Assembly: GCA_963575745.1 (NCBI GenBank)
Contig: CAUYUJ010017774.1
Location: 195,001-225,113, forward strand
Source: Prorocentrum cordatum
Lineage: Eukaryota; Sar; Dinophyceae; Prorocentrales; Prorocentraceae
Reading direction: 5' to 3'
Length of the DNA: 30,113 nucleotides
The translations under genes were made by a program, and so were the position numbers. Below are positions 11,054 through 19,892 of the stretch, piece after piece (position 1 is the first letter of the stretch; every line of letters starts with the position of its first letter). The notes under the pieces were generated by a model. The model did no database searches. It saw only the letters and a program-made list of their open reading frames with translations, and was not told the origin of the DNA.

Positions 11054-11584
11054 TCAAGGTTGCACACTAGAGAGGGGGTCGGGCCGGGATTGCCAGTGGA
11101 GCAGCCCGCCACCGCTTGAGGCCACCGCGCCGCCTCGCGTAGAAGACGAAGAGGCGGCCGCCCTGCGAAGCTGCCAGTTCGGCGCGGCAGCAGCTGCTGC
11201 AACAGCAGCAGCGGGCGCAGCTGCAGCTGCTGCCTTCGCTGCGCCCAGCGCGCAGCTCCGATTCTGCCAATCCATGCTCAACTTCGTCTTCTTGGCCTGC
11301 CTGCTTAGCCCCTGCAACGGTAACATATGGTCTGGCACCCGCAAACTCTGCGGCTGCGCAGGAGGACGAGGAACAGCCGGCGCCAATAATGCATCCTGCC
11401 AGGCAGACACGATTGCGCGGCCAAGCCGGGGTGTGTATGTCTGGGAACTCTTGAGTTCTTTTGTTCCGCTCCAACGGCCATCTGTTTCTTTCTTCATGAG
11501 CGGAACATGCGCCGGCTTCCTTCCTGTTTTAGCGCCGCAATTGCATTTCAATTCCAAGGGCGTCGCCCAGGAAGCTTGACCCAT
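11054..11584 (-). CDS. probable first coding exon of the large minus-strand gene
   Basis: ATG at 11584 (MGQASWATPLELKCNCGAKT) lies just 3' of a TATATAT sequence (about 11597-11603). The frame continues through HVPLMKKETDGRWSGTKELK and RLGRAIVSAWQDALLAPAVP. It then passes through a basic QAKKTKLSMDWQNR segment and an Ala-rich low-complexity run (ALGAAKAAAAAAPAAAVAAA), which suggests a flexible linker. It closes at TGA 11056-11054 or is spliced before that. Placement as the first exon of the gene that continues at 10860 is inference from strand, spacing and style. It could be a separate small gene. Confidence 0.5.
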   Translation of the reverse strand: MGQASWATPLELKCNCGAKTGRKPAHVPLMKKETDGRWSGTKELKSSQTYTPRLGRAIVSAWQDALLAPAVPRPPAQPQSLRVPDHMLPLQGLSRQAKKTKLSMDWQNRSCALGAAKAAAAAAPAAAVAAAAAAPNWQLRRAAASSSSTRGGAVASSGGGLLHWQSRPDPLSSVQP

Positions 11585-11795
11585 GGGTCCAGTGGCATAT
11601 ATACGGAAAGGCTTGAAAAATCGCAACCCTTTGCGTTTTGTAGAGAGGCGGCAATTATGAAACACGCCACAATGCGCTGCATTGTGCACGGAAAGGTCCG
11701 CCTGCCCTTGCGCGGCGCATGGATGGGCGCGCGAGTAAGGAGCGTAATGGTCCTGGGGTCTCCCTCCCCCTGGTCCCCCCCTTAATTTTCGGACG

Positions 11796-12355
11796 CTACA
11801 CCCGCCGCCGTGCGGCAGCAGAAGCCCAGCTTCCTAGATAGTCCCATGCAGAAATCACGCACGGCTGCTTCCACATGACAGAATTCAACGGGTTCCCCCA
11901 AAATACATATACGTCGCGTTCAAATGCGATGAGAAAAAAAAACGCAGCAACCAGCGCCATGTGGTTCCCATCCCGCACTGGTGCGTAAGTGCGGTCGCCT
12001 TCAGGGGCCTTATTAGCGCGACGCGTCAGCACGGAATTTGCACATGTAGATGACGAGCACGCTGGTGCCATGATCAGGAGGCCGCCGACTTTTAGCCGCA
12101 TGATCAGCCGTGCTGCCGCCCAGAAACCTGTGTCGGATGTCAGGTCCTGGTCAAGCCCATCCCCTTTATCTACGGTCTCGCACTTTAGCCCCTTTCCGCG
12201 AGCAGCGCTCGTTGCAGCCTTTCTGCCTGCCCATGCTTCCACCGCGTCCAAATCTCGCGCGCAGAATAAATTCAGGACGTCGCCAACTGTAGCCCCGAAA
12301 ACGCGCAAGTCTGCTTGCCCCACGCAGCAGCGGCTGACAGCAAAAGACGCCAGGC
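11796..12355 (-). CDS. SAM-binding-like dinoflagellate family protein (partial)
   Basis: The exon begins after a polypyrimidine acceptor (CATTTTGCTCAG). An open frame runs from GLASFAVSRCC to TAG 11798-11796. The segment VEAWAGRKAATSAARGKGLK, followed by CETVDK, resembles the Gly-rich loop and following acidic strand of a Rossmann SAM-binding fold (E-x-x-x-G...T...AR..G...D). The next part, DTGFWAAARLIMRLKVGGLL then IMAPACSSSTC, resembles a motif-IV-like PC loop. I associate this arrangement with an abundant dinoflagellate family whose function is not established. Near the C-terminus (about 11880) a second frame, VEAAVRDFCMGLSRKLG, also looks coding, so a frame change may occur there. Methyltransferase activity is only a suggestion from motif resemblance. 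Confidence 0.5.
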
Positions 12356-12439
12356 CTGAGCAAAATGAAAACGGCAGCAGGCCGGCAGGCAGGCCCCAGG
12401 GGGGCTAAACTGAAAGTTTTCCTCAGGAGGGATCGCGCT

Positions 12440-13051
12440 TGGGGCCGAGAACCGGAGGCCCCCCCCGCAAAAGGGCAAGAACCGGAAGTTCTCCAGATAG
12501 CAAGAACCGGAAGTCGCCCCCAAAAAACAGCAAGAACCGGAAGTTGCTGCCGGAGCAACCACTGCAACCTCGGAGGTTGCAGCGGTTGCTCCGCTCCCGA
12601 AACGCACGTCGGCGCCCAGCAGCCGACGTGACGGCAAAGTTTTACCCCGAGTGTCGCAGGTGCTGTGGCAAACGTTAGGAAGAAGTTGCTCAACGTACGC
12701 TACAGTGACTTCCAGTTCTCCCCCCCCCCCGGGGGGGGGAAGAACTGCAACCTCGGATGTTGCAGTGCTTGCTGGGGTAGAGCTTTCGAGGACGGCCAAA
12801 GTTCCAAGGCCCCCCCCCCCGGGGGGGGGGGGGCACGGAACTTAGGCCATCCTCGTGAGGTCCGCCCCTTCAAGCACTGCAACCTCGGAGGTTGCAGTTC
12901 TTGCCCCCCCCCCCGGGGGGGAATAACCGGAAGCCACTGATGATCATTGATATCATGGTGGTGGCGGTGGTAGGTGGGGCACAAGGGGGGAAGAACCGGA
13001 AGTCACTGATGATCATTGATATCATGGTGATGGTGGTGGTAGGTGGAGCAC
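12440..13051. repeat. dense cluster of palindromes and tandem CCGGAAG units
   Basis: This holds several repeats in ~600 bp. GAACCGGAAG-type units lie near 12446, 12478, 12503, 12532, 12925 and 12994. A 41-bp perfect-to-near-perfect hairpin at 12552-12592 has core TGCAACCTCGGAGGTTGCA; the core recurs at 12745-12765 and 12877-12897. A hairpin at 12605-12630 has arms CACGTCGGC. Three C-run/G-run self-complementary blocks lie at 12720-12739, 12810-12833 and 12904-12921. Two ~58-bp direct repeats lie at 12925-12982 and 12994-13051, beginning AACCGGAAG and containing TGATGATCATTGATATCATG. No coding frame is supported. It sits 5' of the SAM-binding-like exon. Confidence 0.9.
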
Positions 13052-13402
13052 GAACTGGATTATGTTGGAAGATGATGTAGGGAGATAATGGGAGATGATG
13101 TCGGGTGAGCGATGCAAAGAAATCGACATATGATATGGCGAGGAGATACATGATAGAGGACGTAGGAGGATGCAATGGGAAGATGATGGTGGCAAGTCCA
13201 GTTGCGAAAGACATAACGAAGGCAGGACGCGAGAATCGATGAATAATGGTGGCGTTGGATGTTCAACGACGTAAGACACAGGATATGGATGGTAACGGAC
13301 GTTGCTTTGGAATGGGGAAAACAAGCCAAAATGCATCAGCCGCCGCCGCAACCAAAGAGAATGAAGTCGGAATTGCCATGCGATCTAAGATCGAGAAAGT
13401 CT

Positions 13403-13441
<39 letters not shown>

Positions 13442-13834
13442 GGGCAGGCGCCGCCGCCTGCGTTCCGCGGTTTATGACGCATGACGAACAGCGCTGCTGA
13501 CGCAGAAGCTGCGAAACATTTTCCATGCAAGGGGCAGGTGGCAGTGAAATTGCAGGACCTCAGGCGCAACGGACTTGGTTCAGCGAGGGGCTATGGAAAA
13601 GGAAAAATTCAAGTGTCCGAGGGCGGCGCTGCGAACGAGACATACATGTAGGGGGAGGGGGTGCGCCACATTTTGGCATAGAAAAGGAAGAGAATTCATT
13701 TTGATTGATGACAAGCCGCGCTGCTGACTGCGCCCCTTGTTGCAGCGTCGCGCCTGGTGGCCGCCAGAGGCCATGACATTTATCCAGTCATCCCCCTCTC
13801 TCCGTCACCTTTTTTCCATTGCGTCACAATCTCG
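13052..13834. other. no gene seen; GAT-rich DNA and a poly-G run
   Basis: From 13052 to 13330 the sequence is GA/GAT-rich without a convincing exon on either strand. The poly-G run is listed separately. From 13440 to 13834 I see no supported exon, only chance open frames. Confidence 0.5.
13403..13439. repeat. poly-G run of about 37
   Basis: An uninterrupted run of about 37 G, followed by TTGGG. It could form G-quadruplex structure, and its exact length is likely to be unreliable in any assembly. Confidence 0.95.
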
Positions 13835-16706
13835 TTAGCCCCCACTGCTGCTGCCGCGATAATGGCGGTCCTCTTTGAAACGGACCATGAGGCGCCATGC
13901 AGAGTGTGGCAGATGAGGGAAATGCTCATTACCAGTCTGTTGAATACCCTGCCCGACGCACCGAGACGACGCCAAGAAAACAGCACGCGGCGGCATGCAG
14001 CGGTGGCTGCCTTGCACCAGACTGGTGTAATAATCCGCTGTAGCAGGGAGATAATATTGCAATAAACGATTACCTGGTCTACGCAATTCCTCTGCCATGC
14101 CCTTCAAGTCTGAGCGTCTTTTCTCGCGTGGACACGCGCGCGTTTCCTTCAAGCTTGACGGCCCATCTCGGGGGAGGACGAGCCCAGCATTAGCCCCAGG
14201 GAACACCAGGAGCGGGGGCTGGTGCAACATAGTCTTGTGCATATATATTTTCGCAAGGCAAAATACATCGCTAGCTCCTGGTGCGTCAGGTGATCTACCC
14301 GAAGCCATTGTAAGCATGGCTTTTTCCTCAGGGAATAAATGCTCCCTTCTCTTATAAGACGGCGTCAGGCTCTCTTGTTTGTTGGACCTCTCGGCAAAAG
14401 CATTGTGCAACTCGCATCCACATGGCGCGATCCAAGTGTGGAAATTCCTCGCGGCGCCAAATTCTTCCACGCCGACGTCCATGCCACAAGCCCGGAAGTG
14501 TTCCGCCATGCCGTCGTGCGTGATACGCGCCAGACAGGCAGGCGCATCCCAATGCCCAGCGCTGCGAAGCTTCTCGCAAATAATGCCAAATATCTAGTCC
14601 ACATCTTCGTGGGTGCGCCCAACTGTTAGGAAATTCAAAGTGCATGTTAGAAATCGTTTAGTCTGAATGAGCAGCGCCAGAAATAATCCAGTCACGCTGT
14701 TTTTTTTTCTTGGCTTGTCGGGTTGTCAGATTGGATGACTAGATGTTCAGGCATGCTCAGGTTCTCGCGGGCGGCGCGCAAATGCACCATGTCCAAAGTT
14801 CGCACAAGGACCTCCAGGAAGGCATCTTGCCCATGACTTCCTGTTTCGTCGGCTAAATCCGCCAGCCCTGCTCCATGCAGGGGACTGATGCCTCGATAGA
14901 CGCTACTGTAGGGAACAGTTAAGCAGTTCCTAGTTATTGCAGGTCCAGCAGCAGTGCGATGGCGAAGCCAAATGCTAAAAATGAGCGCCCCATCCATGCG
15001 CGAGGGACGCAGCGGGAGTCATCGCAGGCCGTGCAAATCCTTTTTGGTTTTTCACCAAATTTCCACCGGGGTATCGGCAGCTTTGATTTATCCATGCTAT
15101 CAAATATAATGACAAGAACAGTGCCCTTCTGTCGACTCTCACGTCTTAAAGCCCAATATATGCATCTATCAGCGCATTGGTTTGCTAAGTGCACCCTCAA
15201 GCGTTCCGCCACGATATATTTGTCTTGCAAGGAAATGTGGGTAGCCAACACCTTTCTGCATGTCCAACAGCATGTGCACTTAGAATGTTCGTCAGTTCCC
15301 CGGAAACGTATAAAGCCTTTCCACTTGCGATGCCAGGACCTCCAAGAAGTCACCCAGGAAGGTCGGCGAGCCAGCGGCTCCAGCCATAGGGCCACAGTCG
15401 CGAGAAACAACCAATATAGATCGTGTAGACGGCTGTGTTGGAGCATCCGCACAGGCGGGCGGGGGCCATTGCCTTGGACAAGCGGGTTATGAATGAAATG
15501 TGGCAGCATGGAGGCAACGTCGCGCTCGCAGAAAGCAATATCCAAGGGCCTGTTATTATTAGTCCCACTTGCAGCAGTATTAGTCCCACTTGCAGCATCG
15601 GCAGCATCGGCGTCTTTGCTGCAATCCCTGAATTCATTCGGCGCCGGCTCCGCTGACGACGCGTAAGGTTCAGCGAAAAATATGTCGCACAAGTTGCTCT
15701 GCACTTCCCCCCTGGCGCTTGGCTTCTTTTGCATGCCTGGAAACGTCCTCCTCATGTCCGGAGCCCCTGCAATTGCCTTCAGTAACCTGTGTTTCCCAAT
15801 TCCAAGCAGCCGGTGGAACGCTTCAAAACATACGTCTTGGTCTCCCAGTGCCCATTGCGTGCGAGTTCTCGCTGCAGACTCAACAGCATCTGGCGACCCC
15901 AGAGCTGCGTCCCAAGGGTCATCATCATCATCATCGCCAACCTGGTCAGCTTGAAGGCCCTCATGGCTACGCTTAGCGCCGCGGCGTTGCCAATCCACTG
16001 TCTTAGCGCCTTGGAGATTTTGGAACATTGTCATCAACAAGTAATCCTGGGCTTCCTTCGAGGGGAGGCACCAAGACTCCATGCAAATTTGGCAGACGAT
16101 AGTAGTGCTGAAGAGGTTAGCGCAATTCTGGGCGCAATTGCAACAGCCATTTTTCAGGAGCGCCTGGATCCTTGCCCGGGAGGCGCCATTCTGGGCAGCC
16201 TCCCCCTCGAGCGCAGCAAGTTTCCCAGGCAGTTCAACAGGGGATGCAAGGCTGAGCGCGGCCATGTCCAGATTCAGACGGCGGCCAGCTCCAGCGCCGC
16301 TGCCGCCGCCGCCGTCGTCGCCAGGAAGGTCTGTGACCGTGGCGGTGGCGCCCCTGCGTTGCCAATCGATCGGCGCTGCGGGACTGCTGCCATCGCAGGC
16401 CTCCTCCACCACCCCTCGCTGCTGCCAAGAATGCGGGGCTGCTTTGGCAGCAGGCCCGCCTTCCGCCTTGCCCGCGCCTGCCTTATTAGCCCGACGATTC
16501 CCACCATCGCGAAACTGCCACGAAAAGGAAAGCGGGCGTGACAGCGCGCGCTGGGCGCCCCGCGTCTGCCACGACACGTCGCAGACAGAAGACAGCCACA
16601 GAAGCCAGGGCGACAGACAGTTACGGAAGCCCTGGCGCCAAAACAGCCGCGGAAGCCAGGGCGACAGACAGCGCGTTGCTTGCGAATCCCTCTGAGTTGT
16701 TGTCAT
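13835..16706 (-). pseudogene. DUF7869-like protein gene with frame breaks
   Basis: ATG at 16706 opens about 555 good codons. Residues ~45-243 carry five WQxRG motifs. Residues 188-213 hold seven Cys (GCCNCAQNC, then VCQICMESWC), a likely metal site. Residues ~290-345 and 390-555 form the family core (CFEAFHRLLGIG; MLQHSRLHDLYWLFLA; FRGTDEHSKCTCC; IIFDSMDKSK; IPRWKFGEKPK). The frame then breaks near the A-run at 15045-15041, resumes in another frame as HGAGLADLADETGSHGQ and LVIQSDNPTSQEKK (14880-14710), and breaks again at the A9 run (14708-14700). It resumes as NSVTGLFLALLIQTK, LNFLTVGRTHEDVD, TAG (14596-14594), IFGIICEKL, and runs to TAA 13837-13835. DSMD, QSDN and THEDVD are the conserved acidic blocks of this family and resemble a DDE/RNase-H-like triad (inference). 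It is a degraded copy, or one affected by homopolymer errors. Confidence 0.75.
16552..16676. repeat. short tandem repeat at the gene's N-terminus
   Basis: Two units of GAAGCCAGGGCGACAGACAG about 60 bp apart, with a diverged third. They lie within the first 50 codons of the DUF7869-like gene. Confidence 0.7.
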
Positions 16707-16709
16707 ATA

Positions 16710-16721
16710 TTTCTCTTTTTC

Positions 16722-16792
<71 letters not shown>

Positions 16793-16970
16793 CCCTCTTT
16801 CTGCTTATCTTTCTATGTTTTTCGTTCTCTCTCTCTCTCTCTGTCTCTCTGTTATGTTTCTCTCTCTCTCTCTCTCTCTCACACAGTCTCTCTCTCTCTC
16901 TCACACTCTCCCTCTCTGTCTCCTATCATTTTATCTTCCCCTATATCTTGTATAGATTCCTATGTCTCTT

Positions 16971-17008
<38 letters not shown>

Positions 17009-17053
17009 CATTCAGTATCTATCTATATCCTCTAATGGTGAATCTCTCTGTTC

Positions 17054-17102
<49 letters not shown>
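16710..17102. repeat. (CT)n microsatellite cluster
   Basis: Long CT runs (16724-16790, 16825-16850, 16858-16912, 16975-17003, 17058-17102) separated by T-rich spacers. The cluster begins immediately upstream of the DUF7869-like start codon, so any 5' UTR or promoter there would be made largely of GA repeat. Confidence 0.95.
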
Positions 17103-17105
<3 letters not shown>

Positions 17106-17282
17106 CCAGGTGCAATCTTATCTTGCATGCAGTGTTCCAGATATGCATACAGGCGTTTCAGATATGCAGATTGACGCGCACCACGTTTTATTCTCCTGCA
17201 GAATCGGCGCGCAATGGTTACTGAAGGAGAGAGCGTTGCGTGTCTTTTTGTCCTTCTTTCTTTCTTCACAATTTCTCTATCC

Positions 17283-17283
<1 letters not shown>

Positions 17284-17355
<72 letters not shown>

Positions 17356-17358
17356 AAG
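17284..17358. repeat. (CT)n microsatellite
   Basis: CT dinucleotides with two TTT interruptions. The next 500 bp hold a (CG)n stretch (17418-17445, alternating purine-pyrimidine) and short ACGCAAAAAAGGCAGCAAGC-type repeats (17610-17710). Three copies of GGGCCTCCGCTGGAGGCC-like sequence, self-complementary, lie at 17744-17822. I see no gene in 17103-17860. Confidence 0.85.
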
Positions 17359-17879
17359 GGCTAAGTAAAAATTGGCTGCCACTCTTCCCCTCCTCCTGCC
17401 ATTTGTCTTGATGGCCACGCGCGCGCGCGCGTGGCGCGCGTCGCGTCCATGTCCTCGCCAGCATTCATGATGCGTCGTGATTTTCGAGCCCCACTTGGGT
17501 TCTGGCCCCCGGCTCGAGCCCCCCAGGCTTGCTTCTGTGAGCATGCGCCTATTCATTGTCATTTACATTTAGATATGTACAGATATCGCATGCAACGAGC
17601 ATGTAACAAGCAAACACGCAAAAAAGGCAGCAAGCAGAAGGGGGAAAGGAATGCAGGCAGCAACCATGCAAAAAAGGAACAAACGTGCAAAAATGCAGCA
17701 AGCAGAAGGTCACTAAGAACATGGATCAACAAACGTGGGGGGAAGGGCCTCCGCTGGAGGCCAGGGAAGGGCCTCCGCTGAAGGCCATGGCGCCCATGGA
17801 GGCCAAGGGCCTCCGCTGAGGCCGCAAAAAAACGACAGGATATCCCAGGTAGGATGCGAACTGTGAGGGTAATATTGTA

Positions 17880-18200
17880 ACCCCAGTCCTCAGCGCGCTT
17901 AGCAGCAGCCTCAGCCTCCTTCTTAGCCCCGCACTCGCCGGCCATCTTCTTCATCTTGGCATCGGCTTCAGGAGAGCATGGCGGCATCATTGGGGGCATG
18001 CCTGGCGGCGGCATCATTGGGGGCATGCCTGGCGGCCGGCAGATCTGGCCGGGGAGGAGCGGGCGCCATCCCCTCGGCCTCAGCTGCGGAGGCTCTGTTG
18101 CTGCGGTGCGAGCACTGCCCTTAGCTGCAGCTGCTGTTGCTGCTTTAGCCTTCTTAGCTGGAGCTTCTTCTGCGGCTGCAGCTGCCTTGTCGGCTGGGCC
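17880..18200 (-). CDS. Ala/Lys- and Met/Pro-rich exon, truncated by gap
   Basis: From the gap edge the minus strand reads ADKAAAAAEEAPAKKAKAAT and then a basic linker. Two copies of PGMPPMM follow, encoded by a 21-bp direct repeat at about 17995-18037. The exon continues with PEADAKMKKMAGECGAKKEA and EAAAKRAEDWG. A donor may follow at GGGGTTACAATATT (about 17880). It is low complexity and highly charged, probably disordered plus a helix. GCTAAG encodes most Ala-Lys pairs. The N-terminus is lost in the N run. I recognise no family. Confidence 0.5.
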
Positions 18201-18300
18201 NNNNNNNNNNNNNNNNNNNNNNNNNNNNNNNNNNNNNNNNNNNNNNNNNNNNNNNNNNNNNNNNNNNNNNNNNNNNNNNNNNNNNNNNNNNNNNNNNNNN
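18201..18300. other. assembly gap (100 N)
   Basis: Exactly 100 N, the conventional filler for a gap of unknown size. Repeat types and coding strand change across it, so the adjacency of the two pieces rests only on scaffolding. Confidence 0.99.
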
Positions 18301-18301
18301 T

Positions 18302-18490
18302 GGTAGCCTGATGGGCGGCCTGGGCGCGGCGGCAGGCGGCTTTGCGGGCGGTGGGCTTGCGGGCGCTTTCCAGCAGGTTATGAACATGGACGAGGTAAAG
18401 GGCTGGGTCTGCGAGCAGGTCTCTGATATCATCAACGACCAGATTAAGCAACGAGTGACTGGCGGCGACAGCGACTCCGATTCGGACTGA
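18302..18490 (+). CDS. C-terminus of a Gly/Ala-rich protein with acidic DSD tail
   Basis: Open from the gap edge: GSLMGGLGAAAGGFAGGGLA, then GAFQQVMNMDEVKGWVCEQV, SDIINDQIKQRVTGG and a DSDSDSD tail, ending at TGA 18488-18490. The Gly-rich hydrophobic part could be a membrane or flexible segment. The rest is an amphipathic helix with an acidic end. The N-terminus is in or beyond the gap. The sequence on the other side of the gap reads better on the minus strand, so the two are probably different genes. No family is recognised. Confidence 0.5.
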   Translation, partial: GSLMGGLGAAAGGFAGGGLAGAFQQVMNMDEVKGWVCEQVSDIINDQIKQRVTGGDSDSDSD

Positions 18491-18965
18491 TCCAACCGAG
18501 TCGGACAAGTAGCGACGTCACTTTTTATCATATTGGTTGTGCAGCCGCATACGCTGGCGGCCTGTATCGTAGTTGTTTAGGCAGAATTGTTTAATTTGTT
18601 GTTCCGCCTGCTGAGAGTGCACTGGCACTCGCGCGGGAGATTGATTGCTTGGCGCTCTTGCAAGAACACTCAAGCAAAAAACACCCTGAACAGGCTAAAC
18701 ATCTTCAGGTATGGTTGCCGTCCCGCCTTCAGAGCGTCTACGACGACCCCAGAGGCCGATCATGACTCCCCCAGATAGCACCCTGCGTTCCAAGAGGCCT
18801 CCGAGATGGCGCCAAGGTGGGCCGTATGCACTGATCCATGGGCCCAGGGCGGGCCTGGCGGCCAGGATCGGCGCAGGGGCACAGCTGGCGTGCCCCCGCA
18901 TGGGCCCTGCAGCCCAGATCCCCGACATGATTTTTTCATGGCGCGACCCCCAGAGGTACGGACCC
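18491..18965. other. no supported gene
   Basis: Presumed 3' flank of the short plus-strand CDS. It contains CATGATTTTTTCATG (18926-18940), a 15-bp palindrome with a T-run loop that resembles the end of the dispersed repeat at 18966-19110. I see no splice-bounded exon. Confidence 0.4.
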
Positions 18966-19110
18966 ATTCCCCGGGTCTGGTTTGTCATCCTGAGTAGTTT
19001 TGTGACAGTCCCGAGGCCCAGTCAAGGCCCCGAAGGCAGAAAATAGCGAAAAGCCTCCCGTCGTGATTTTTTCATGACCCGAGGGGGTCTGGGAGCGGAG
19101 CCAACGCCGA
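18966..19110. repeat. dispersed repeat, copy 1 (pair with 24611-24755)
   Basis: It aligns along ~140 bp with 24611-24755 in the same orientation. Shared landmarks in order are TTCCCCGGG, TTTGT(T)CATCCTG, TTGACGG/GTGACAG, CCCCGA, a run of A, then CCYCCCGTCGTG and TTCNTGACYCG. By-eye identity is around two thirds. It is an old, undefined repeat without clear terminal inverted repeats. Confidence 0.75.
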
Positions 19111-19281
19111 CGCAGCCACGACGTGAGCCAGCCGAAGCTTCTGGCTCTAGCGCGCCCCGCCCTGCCCGAGGGGGGCGGGGGGGGGATCTGGCGGGGAGCG
19201 GCGGCGGCGGCGCCTGGAAGCCGCCCCCCTGGCGGAGCTCCGGCCGGACCTTCCGAAGGGACGCCGGCCGTACTCTTACAA
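19111..19281. other. GC-rich spacer, no supported exon
   Basis: GC-rich, with a G-run near 19160-19185 and a GGC/GGA-rich stretch. Several frames are open (for example SQPKLLALARPALPEGG), but no splice sites could be assigned. Confidence 0.4.
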
Positions 19282-19449
19282 GTCGGGCATGTCCCTCTGC
19301 AGGTTGAGCGTTCAGCAGTAGGCAAAAATAGCCTGGGGACTATCTGAGGGAGTAGTGTTGAATTATTTCTGGCCTGTTTTTGGATCTTTTGTTGGGTTTT
19401 TCTTCTTCATTTGTTCAGCCAACTCCGCCTGTGGGAGGACATGCCCGAC
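19282..19449. mobile_element. MITE family A, copy 1
   Basis: A 168-bp element. Left end GTCGGGCATGTCCCTCTGCA; right end, read inward on the other strand, GTCGGGCATGTCCTCCCACA. The interior is AT-rich. Flanks CCGTACTC and CCGTACAC (19269-19276 and 19454-19461) match at 7 of 8 positions and look like a target-site duplication lying a few bases outside the inverted repeats. No coding capacity. Confidence 0.85.
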
Positions 19450-19659
19450 CGAACCGTACACGGTGCAGGCTCGCGCGGCGTGGACGTGGCGGCGGCGCCA
19501 ACGCGGGAGTCCAACCCTGAGGTCTGGGCGCCTCCGAGGTCTGGGCCGCCTTCGCCTCGGCGCCTTCGCCTCGTTTTCGGGCCCTTCGGCCATTGCAGAT
19601 CGAGCTGGCTCGAGACAACTGCCGCAGGAGGATGGGGTCCCGGGCTCCGGTCGCGTCAA
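19450..19659. other. no supported gene
   Basis: GC-rich sequence between MITE A copy 1 and the dispersed repeat at 19660. It contains three tandem GGTCTGGGC/TTCGCCTCGGCG-type short repeats (19521-19572). I see no splice-bounded exon. Confidence 0.4.
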
Positions 19660-19890
19660 GCAGTGGCGAAGCGCCTTGGCTCGTCTACGGACCCGCCAGA
19701 GAATGTTCCAAGAACCCTTCGCGGTCTGCACGGAGTCTTCTCAGAACCTTTCTGGCCGAGGCCGTCTTGCTCTGACACGTCGGGGTCGTGTCCTGAAGAA
19801 CACTGTTGGGGGTTCCGAAAACGTTTTGGGGCTGTGAGGACATCCCGCGGTGGGCCCCATGGGGATGGCGGGACGGTCGGTCCCTGGGTC
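19660..19890. repeat. dispersed repeat with TTCTAAGAAC-like motifs, copy 1
   Basis: Homologous in the same orientation to 26495-26720. Landmarks in order are CAAGCA, CCAGA, AAGAACCYTTCGCGGT, AGAACNTTTCTGGC, GTCTTG, AAGAACA, TTTTGGGG, and GGGACGGTCGGTCCCTG near the end. This copy has lost most of the TTCTAAGAAC palindromes that are clear in copy 2. Confidence 0.8.
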
Positions 19891-19892
19891 CC

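Noticed and set aside
12446-12545. CRISPR-like array (short repeat at ~25-30 bp spacing)
   Set aside because: Repeat units are only ~14 bp, the spacers share sequence, and the context is eukaryotic.
12446-13051. ACCGGAAGT as ETS transcription factor sites
   Set aside because: The match to the animal ETS consensus is exact, but ETS factors are an animal family and the organism looks like a protist; the repeats are better read as tandem units.
13022-13351. Minus-strand frame of ~109 codons rich in Ser, His and Pro
   Set aside because: GAT-rich DNA translated on the opposite strand; no splice signals or coding style.
16538-17364. Ser-Leu repeat frames on the plus strand and Arg-Glu frames on the minus strand
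   Set aside because: They are translations of (CT)n. The DUF7869-like start was placed at 16706, after the repeat.
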